A stretch of DNA of 64,000 nucleotides, from assembly GCA_039889035.1 (NCBI GenBank), contig JBDQQY010000009.1, positions 124,001 through 188,000 of the forward strand, read 5' to 3'. The DNA is from Plantactinospora sp039889035. Its GTDB lineage: Bacteria > Actinomycetota > Actinomycetes > Mycobacteriales > Micromonosporaceae. A model generated the notes under the pieces. The model was not told where the DNA came from, did not search any database, and saw nothing but the letters and a program-made list of their open reading frames with translations. A program made the position numbers and the translations under genes. Within the stretch, counting starts at the first letter, position 1. Each line of letters opens with the position of its first letter. Shown one piece after another: positions 58,770-64,000 of this stretch.

Positions 58770-61187
58770 ATGAAGAGCCAGTTGCCCGTGGCCCGGGGCG
58801 CCACGACGGACATCGCCGCGCCATGGCGCGATCCGCGACTCTCCGCCACCGAGCGGGCCGAGGCTCTCATCCCGCTCATGTCGCTGGAGGAGAAGGTCGC
58901 CCAACTGGTCGGGGTGTGGGTCGGTGCCGACGCCTCCGGCGAGGGGGTCGCCCCGCACCAGTTCGAGATGATGGACGACGCGCCACAGTGGGACGACGTC
59001 ATCCGGCACGGGCTCGGCCAGCTCACCCGCCCGTTCGGCACCGCGCCGGTCGACCCGGTCGCCGGCGCGCGCTCACTGGCGGCCTCACAGGCCGAGATCG
59101 TCGCGGCGAGCCGGTTCGGCATTCCGGCCCAGGTCCACGAGGAGTGCCTCACCGGCTTCGCCGCCTGGCGGGCCACCGTCTATCCCGCGCCGCTGAGCTG
59201 GGGAGCCTCCTTCGATCCCGAACTGGTCGAGGAGGCAGCGGGCCGGATCGCCCGCTCCATGCGCGCCGCCGGGGTGCACCAGGGCCTGGCCCCGGTGCTG
59301 GACGTGACCCGCGACTACCGGTGGGGCCGGACCGAGGAGACCATCGGCGAGGACCCGTACCTGGTCGGCACGATCGGCGCGGCGTACGTGCGGGGCTTGG
59401 AGCAGGGCGGCGTCGTCGCCACCCTGAAGCACTTCGCCGGCTACTCGGCATCCCGGGGCGGCCGCAACCTCGCCCCGGTGCCGATGGGGCGCCGGGAACT
59501 CGCCGACGTCATCCTGCCGCCGTTCGAGATGGCGTTGCGCCTCGGTGGCGCCCGCTCGGTGATGAACTCCTACGCCGAGATCGACGGCGTACCGGTCGCC
59601 GCCGACGAGAGCCTGCTGACCGGCCTGCTCCGCGACGAGTGGGGTTTCACCGGCACGGTGGTCGGCGACTACTTCGCGGTCCGGTTCCTCCAGACCCTGC
59701 ACCGGGTCGCCGCCGAGCCCGGCGACGCCGCCCGGCTCGCGCTGCGGGCCGGGATCGACGTCGAGCTGCCCACTGTGGACGCCTTCGGCGCCCCGCTGGT
59801 CGAGGCGGTCCGCGCGGGCGCGGTCGACGATGCGCTGGTCGACCGGGCCCTGCGCCGGGTACTCGCACAGAAGGCCGAACTCGGCCTGCTCGACGAGGAC
59901 TGGCGGCCGATGCCCGACGACGTCGAGCGGCTGCGCCTGGACGACGAGGTCAGCCGGGACGTCTCGCTACGACTGGCCCGGGAGTCCGTCGTCCTGCTCC
60001 GCAACGGCGACGGCGTGCTGCCGCTGGCCCCGGAGCAACGGGTGGCGCTGGTCGGCCCGCTCGCCGACGACCCGATCGGCATGCTCGGCTGCTACACCTT
60101 CCCCGCCCACGTCGGAGTGCGGCATCCCGAGCACGGGCTCGGGGTGGAGATCCCCTCGCTGCGCGACGCCCTGCGCCAGTTCCACCCCGGACTGCGGTAC
60201 GCGCCGGGCTGCGGCATCACCGGCGACGACACCTCCGGCTTCGCCGAGGCCGTGGCCGCCGCGCGGGAGTCCGACGTCTGCGTACTCGCCGTCGGTGACC
60301 GGGCCGGCCTGTTCGGTCGGGGGACCTCCGGCGAGGGATGTGATGCCGTCGACCTGCGGCTGCCGGGCGTACAGGCCGAGCTGGTGGCGGCGGTGCTCGG
60401 CACCGGTACCCCGGTGGTGCTGGTGCTGCTCGCCGGCCGCCCGTACGCGCTCGGCGACGAGTTCGACCCGGCCGCCGCCCTGGTGGCAGGCTTCTTCCCC
60501 GGTCAGCGGGGCGGGCAGGCGCTCGCCGAGGTGCTCACCGGCGTGGTGAACCCGTCCGGGCGGCTGCCGGTGAGCGTGCCCCGGGACGCCGGTGGGCTGC
60601 CCGCCAGCTATCTCGCCCCGCCGCTGGGCCACCGCTCGGAGGTGTCGTCGGTCGACCCGACCCCGGCGTTCCCGTTCGGGCACGGACTGAGCTACACGAC
60701 GTTCGAGTGGGGTACCCCGGAGGTCGTCGGGCCGGACGGGCTACCGGAGGCGGATCCGGACCTGGTCACCGGCTGGCCGGTCGACGGCGAGGTGACCGTC
60801 CGGGTCGCGGTCCGCAACACCGGCTCCCGGGCGGGCACCGAGGTGGTGCAGCTCTACCTGCACGATCCCGTCGCGCAGACCACCCGACCGGTGGTCCGGC
60901 TGGTCGGCTACACCCGGGTCCCGCTGGAGGCCGGCCAGGCGGCGTACGCGACGTTCACGGTCCCGGCCGACGTCACCTCGTTCATCGGGCTGCACGGCCG
61001 GCGGATCGTCGAGCCGGGCGACGTGGAGCTGCGGTTCGGCCGCTCCAGCGGTGACCGGGCGGCGACGATCCGGCTCCGCCTCACCGGCGCCGAACGCGAG
61101 GCCGGCCACCGGCGGCATCTGCTGTCGCCGGCCCGGGTCGAGCCGGTTCCCACGCTCCCGCCCACCGCCGCGGAGGTACGAGGATGA
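58770..61187 (+). CDS. Glycoside hydrolase family 3, beta-xylosidase/beta-glucosidase type
   Basis: ATG 58770 lies behind AAGGGG; a GTG at 58743 is less likely. There is no signal peptide, so the enzyme is cytosolic and works on imported sugars. The TIM-barrel domain has GEDPYLVGTIGAAYVRGLEQ, VATLKHFAGYSASRGGRNLA, MNSYAEIDGVPVAADESLL and the nucleophile Asp 300 in GTVVGDYFAV. The second alpha/beta domain contains GDRAGLFGRGTSGEGCDAVD with the likely acid/base loop. A fibronectin-III-like C-terminal domain (GTEVVQLYLHDPVAQTTRPV) follows, ending at 805 residues. Its stop overlaps the permease start (ATGA), tying hydrolysis and uptake together. Confidence 0.93.
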   Translation: MKSQLPVARGATTDIAAPWRDPRLSATERAEALIPLMSLEEKVAQLVGVWVGADASGEGVAPHQFEMMDDAPQWDDVIRHGLGQLTRPFGTAPVDPVAGARSLAASQAEIVAASRFGIPAQVHEECLTGFAAWRATVYPAPLSWGASFDPELVEEAAGRIARSMRAAGVHQGLAPVLDVTRDYRWGRTEETIGEDPYLVGTIGAAYVRGLEQGGVVATLKHFAGYSASRGGRNLAPVPMGRRELADVILPPFEMALRLGGARSVMNSYAEIDGVPVAADESLLTGLLRDEWGFTGTVVGDYFAVRFLQTLHRVAAEPGDAARLALRAGIDVELPTVDAFGAPLVEAVRAGAVDDALVDRALRRVLAQKAELGLLDEDWRPMPDDVERLRLDDEVSRDVSLRLARESVVLLRNGDGVLPLAPEQRVALVGPLADDPIGMLGCYTFPAHVGVRHPEHGLGVEIPSLRDALRQFHPGLRYAPGCGITGDDTSGFAEAVAAARESDVCVLAVGDRAGLFGRGTSGEGCDAVDLRLPGVQAELVAAVLGTGTPVVLVLLAGRPYALGDEFDPAAALVAGFFPGQRGGQALAEVLTGVVNPSGRLPVSVPRDAGGLPASYLAPPLGHRSEVSSVDPTPAFPFGHGLSYTTFEWGTPEVVGPDGLPEADPDLVTGWPVDGEVTVRVAVRNTGSRAGTEVVQLYLHDPVAQTTRPVVRLVGYTRVPLEAGQAAYATFTVPADVTSFIGLHGRRIVEPGDVELRFGRSSGDRAATIRLRLTGAEREAGHRRHLLSPARVEPVPTLPPTAAEVRG

Positions 61188-62179
61188 GTGCACCCACGAC
61201 CGCGGGCCCACCGCCCGTGACCGTCGAGCCCGACCGGCCGGACCCCGGCGCCACCGGCCGCCGGTCCCGAAAACACCGCCGGACGTGGCGGCAGGCGATC
61301 CGCCGGGACTGGCAGCTCTATTCGCTGGCGATCCTGCCGCTGCTGTTCTTCCTGATATTCCGGTACCTGCCGATGCTCGGCAACATCATCGCGTTCCGGC
61401 GCTTCCAGCCCGGCGGCAACGTCTTCGGCGAGTACTGGGTCGGCCTGCGCTACGTGAAGATGTTCCTGTCCGACCCGACGTTCTGGGAAGTCTTCACCAA
61501 CACCCTGATCCTGGGCACGCTGACCCTGGTGGTCTGCTTCCCGCTGCCGGTCATCCTGGCGCTGCTGCTCAACGAGGTCCGGACCCGCAGGCTCAAGCGG
61601 TTCGTCCAGTCGGTCTCCTACCTGCCGCACTTCCTGTCGATCGTGATCGTGGCCGCGATGGTGATGCAGCTACTCTCCACCGACGGCACGGTGAACCAGC
61701 TCGTGCAGGCCACCGGCGGGGACGCGGTCCCGTTCCTGCAACGGCCCGAATGGTTCCGCACCATCTACGTCTCCTCCGAGGTGTGGCAGACGGTCGGCTG
61801 GGGCACGATCCTCTACCTCGCCGCCCTGACGACGATCGACGACAACCTCTACGAGGCGGCCCGGATCGACGGCGCCAACAGGTGGCGGCAGACCTGGCAC
61901 GTCACCCTGCCCGGCATCCGGCCCACGATGGTCACGCTGCTGATCCTCAACATCGGTACGTTCATGGCGGTCGGCTTCGAGAAGATCCTGCTGCTCTACA
62001 ACCCGTTGACGTACCCGACAGCGGACGTGATCTCCACGTACCTGTTCCGGATGGCGTTCCAGTCCAGCAACTTCAGCTACGCCGCCGCGATCGGACTCTT
62101 CGAGGCCCTGATCGGGCTGACCCTGATCCTGTCCGCGAACGCGATCTCCCGTCGCACAGTGGGGACGAGCCTGTGGTGA
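61184..62179 (+). CDS. ABC oligosaccharide permease, LplB/YteP type
   Basis: A 331-residue permease with a basic N-terminus and six membrane segments beginning RDWQLYSLAILPLLFFLIFR, followed by YLPMLGNIIAFRRFQPGGNV, the LplB hallmark. The EAA loop EAARIDGANRWRQTWHVTLP is intact. The start overlaps the GH3 stop and the stop overlaps the next permease start. In Firmicutes and actinomycetes such permeases import aldouronates, rhamnogalacturonan or xylan fragments together with YtcP- and YtcQ-type partners. No ATPase is encoded here. Confidence 0.93.
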   Translation: MSAPTTAGPPPVTVEPDRPDPGATGRRSRKHRRTWRQAIRRDWQLYSLAILPLLFFLIFRYLPMLGNIIAFRRFQPGGNVFGEYWVGLRYVKMFLSDPTFWEVFTNTLILGTLTLVVCFPLPVILALLLNEVRTRRLKRFVQSVSYLPHFLSIVIVAAMVMQLLSTDGTVNQLVQATGGDAVPFLQRPEWFRTIYVSSEVWQTVGWGTILYLAALTTIDDNLYEAARIDGANRWRQTWHVTLPGIRPTMVTLLILNIGTFMAVGFEKILLLYNPLTYPTADVISTYLFRMAFQSSNFSYAAAIGLFEALIGLTLILSANAISRRTVGTSLW

Positions 62180-63138
62180 CCGTGGATTCCCGCACCCTCC
62201 AGCCCGAGGCCGCCGACCCGGAGCGGGCCGCCGAGCGGCTCGGCCGTCCCCGGCGACGGCGGGGCATCCAGACCACCCGGGGCTACCGGGTGTTCCAGGT
62301 GATCAACGCCATCGTGCTGACCGGCGTCGTGGTGGTGACGCTGTACCCGTTCCTCAACATCGTGGCCCGGTCGCTCAGCGACGAGGCGTACATCATCGCC
62401 GGCCAGGTCAGCGTGGTGCCGCGCGGCTTCAACGTCGACACCTACAAGCTGGTGATGTCGGACTCGCTGTTCTGGACCAACTACCGGAACACGGTGGTCT
62501 ACACCGTCGTCGCCACGGCCATCGCGATGGTCCTGACCACCTGCTTCGCCTACGTGCTCTCCAAGCACCACCTCAAGGGCCGCACCGTGCTGATCGGCAT
62601 CGCGGTCTTCACGATGTTCTTCAACGGCGGGCTGATCCCCAACTACGTCCTGATCAGCAGCCTGGGCATGACGAACACCATCTGGGCGATCGTGCTGCCG
62701 AACGCGATCAGCGTCTTCAACCTGCTGGTCATGAAGGCGTTCTTCGAGAGCCTGCCGGTGGAGTTGGAGGAGGCCGCCGCCGTCGACGGCCTGAACACGT
62801 ACGGGATCCTGCTGCGGATCGTGCTGCCGCTGTCGAAAGCGGTGATCGCCACGATGATCCTCTTCTACGCCGTCTCCTTCTGGAACTCGTGGTTCTCCGC
62901 CTTCCTCTACATGGATCGGCAGGATCTGCTGCCGGTCACCGTCTATCTGCGCAACCTGATCGCCGGGGCCGTCGGCGCGGAGAACGTCGGCGCCATCAAC
63001 GAGGCGAACGAGGTACAGGCCGAGGCGACGCTCAAGGCCGTGACCATCGTGCTCACCACCCTGCCCATCCTGCTGGTCTACCCCTTCGTGCAGCGGTACT
63101 TCGTGTCGGGCGTGATGCTCGGCGCGGTGAAGGGATAG
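62176..63138 (+). CDS. ABC oligosaccharide permease, YtcP/LplC type
   Basis: GTG 62176 overlaps the previous stop as GTGA (GTG 62173 is an alternative). The open frame continues much further upstream inside the LplB gene but without meaning. Membrane segments start at VINAIVLTGVVVVTLYPFLN, followed by IVARSLSDEAYIIAGQVSVV and the EAA loop EAAAVDGLNTYGILLRIVLP. It ends with PFVQRYFVSGVMLGAVKG, the standard YtcP terminus. It forms the translocation channel with the LplB-type protein. Confidence 0.92.
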   Translation: MTVDSRTLQPEAADPERAAERLGRPRRRRGIQTTRGYRVFQVINAIVLTGVVVVTLYPFLNIVARSLSDEAYIIAGQVSVVPRGFNVDTYKLVMSDSLFWTNYRNTVVYTVVATAIAMVLTTCFAYVLSKHHLKGRTVLIGIAVFTMFFNGGLIPNYVLISSLGMTNTIWAIVLPNAISVFNLLVMKAFFESLPVELEEAAAVDGLNTYGILLRIVLPLSKAVIATMILFYAVSFWNSWFSAFLYMDRQDLLPVTVYLRNLIAGAVGAENVGAINEANEVQAEATLKAVTIVLTTLPILLVYPFVQRYFVSGVMLGAVKG

Positions 63139-63194
63139 TCCGGCAGGCGGGGGTGAGCCGTCGAACCCACGAACCACCAGCGAAAGGAAGCCTG

Positions 63195-64000
63195 ATGTTC
63201 CAACGAGCCCGGCGCCGAGCAGCGGTGGTCGCTGCCGGCGCGCTCACCCTCTCGCTCGTCGCCTGCGGCAGTGGCGACGATGCGGAGTCCGAGGACCTCT
63301 CGGGGAACCGCGCCGGCGCAATGGCCGAACTCGGCGTCAACCAGCAGTTCAAGGCGACCGAACCGGTTTCCTTCTCCCTCCTCTACAACAACCACCCGAA
63401 CTATCCGTTGAAGGACGACTGGCTGTTCTGGACGGAGCTGAACAAGCGGACCAACGTCACGATCGAGCCGGTCGCCGTACCGCTGAGCGACTACGAGCAG
63501 AAGCGCAGCCTGCTGATCGGTGCCGGCGACGCGCCGATGATCATCCCGAAGACGTACCCGCCCCAGGAGGACACCTTCGTCTCCTCCGGTGCCATCCTGC
63601 CGGTCAGCGACTACCTCGACCTCATGCCGAACTTCAAGGACAAGATCGAGAAGTGGAACCTCACTCCTGAGATCAACCAGCGGCGCCAGGCGGACGGCAA
63701 GTTCTATCTGCTGCCCGGGGTGCACGAGAAGCCCTGGCACGACTACTCGCTCGCGATGCGGACCGACATCCTCGAGGAACTGAACCTCGAGATCCCGAAG
63801 ACCTGGGACGAGCTCTACACCGTACTCAAGGCGATGAAGACGGCGTACCCGAACACCTTCCCGTTCTCCGACCGGTTCAGCCAGCCCAACCCGGCCGGCA
63901 ACCTGCTGAACATCCTCGCGGCCTCGTACGGCCTGGAGGGCGCCGGCTGGAACTTCCAGCACGTGAGCTGGGACCCGAACGCCAAGAAGCTCTTCTACAC
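63195..64000 (+). CDS. Oligosaccharide-binding lipoprotein (YtcQ/LplA type), 3' end outside window
   Basis: ATG 63195 follows AAAGGAAG. The lipoprotein signal ends in LSLVACGSG. The visible 268 residues show FSLLYNNHPNYPLKDDWLFW, ELNKRTNVTIEPVAVPLSDY, LLIGAGDAPMIIPKTYPPQE and FYLLPGVHEKPWHDYSLAMR, a sequence order typical of large YtcQ-like receptors (about 550 residues). It is the last visible gene of the operon GH3-permease-permease-receptor and captures the oligosaccharide outside the cell. The rest lies beyond the window. Confidence 0.92.
   Translation, partial: MFQRARRRAAVVAAGALTLSLVACGSGDDAESEDLSGNRAGAMAELGVNQQFKATEPVSFSLLYNNHPNYPLKDDWLFWTELNKRTNVTIEPVAVPLSDYEQKRSLLIGAGDAPMIIPKTYPPQEDTFVSSGAILPVSDYLDLMPNFKDKIEKWNLTPEINQRRQADGKFYLLPGVHEKPWHDYSLAMRTDILEELNLEIPKTWDELYTVLKAMKTAYPNTFPFSDRFSQPNPAGNLLNILAASYGLEGAGWNFQHVSWDPNAKKLFY

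Noticed and set aside
1..64000. CRISPR arrays, tRNA, rRNA or phage attachment sites
   Set aside because: No regularly spaced repeats, no cloverleaf-like or rRNA-like segments and no integrase gene were seen on reading both strands.

Overview
The window comes from a high-GC Gram-positive genome. Nearly every codon ends in G or C, GTG starts are common, and the family mix is that of a soil actinomycete: secreted modular glycosidases, LacI and SARP regulators, HTH/DUF397 pairs, cytochrome P450 and LtrA. It most resembles Micromonosporaceae, but that placement is inference. No rRNA, tRNA or CRISPR array was seen.

Left part (1-17.5 kb). A truncated LuxR-type regulator is followed by a stand-alone propeptide-like (I9) lipoprotein, small unknown genes, a secreted phospholipase A2, LtrA, a GrpB-type nucleotidyltransferase fold and an FG-GAP protein. 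A three-gene sugar ABC importer lies on the minus strand (substrate-binding lipoprotein plus two permeases). After it comes a damaged accessory island. A P450 gene is cut in two: its 5' part is at 11.6-12.5 kb and its heme-binding 3' part at 15.05-15.24 kb. Between them lie an IS5-type transposase, a lipoprotein gene and an AraC-like remnant. Next is an HTH regulator carrying a one-base frameshift and its DUF397 partner.

Central part (17.8-48.7 kb). This is a dense set of secreted carbohydrate-active proteins: a GH95-like enzyme, two PQQ-type sugar dehydrogenase-like proteins, a ThuA/DUF1080/discoidin protein and a GH99 enzyme, all on the plus strand and separated by GC hairpins. Three of them end in the same fascin-like trefoil module. 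They are followed by a DUF642-like protein, an operator-rich membrane-protein/winged-helix pair, a beta-helix protein, a giant GH2 beta-galactosidase-like enzyme with an inserted LamG domain, a SARP/AfsR regulator, TetR, a MarR-MFS efflux pair, a TenA-fold protein and a GH43 enzyme that appears to be made from a leaderless mRNA. The combination suggests outer-surface attack on complex glycans, possibly including oxidation to keto-sugars before cleavage.

Right part (48.7-64 kb). A two-component system faces an MMPL transporter. Then come an MFS exporter, a LacI regulator, an N-terminally truncated siderophore-binding protein, a cation diffusion facilitator with a palindrome in its promoter, and a second LacI regulator. 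The latter is divergent from a GH3 glycosidase followed by an LplB/YtcP-type permease pair and a lipoprotein that runs off the window. Palindromic sites beside this LacI gene and its target operon suggest a self-contained oligosaccharide uptake and hydrolysis regulon.
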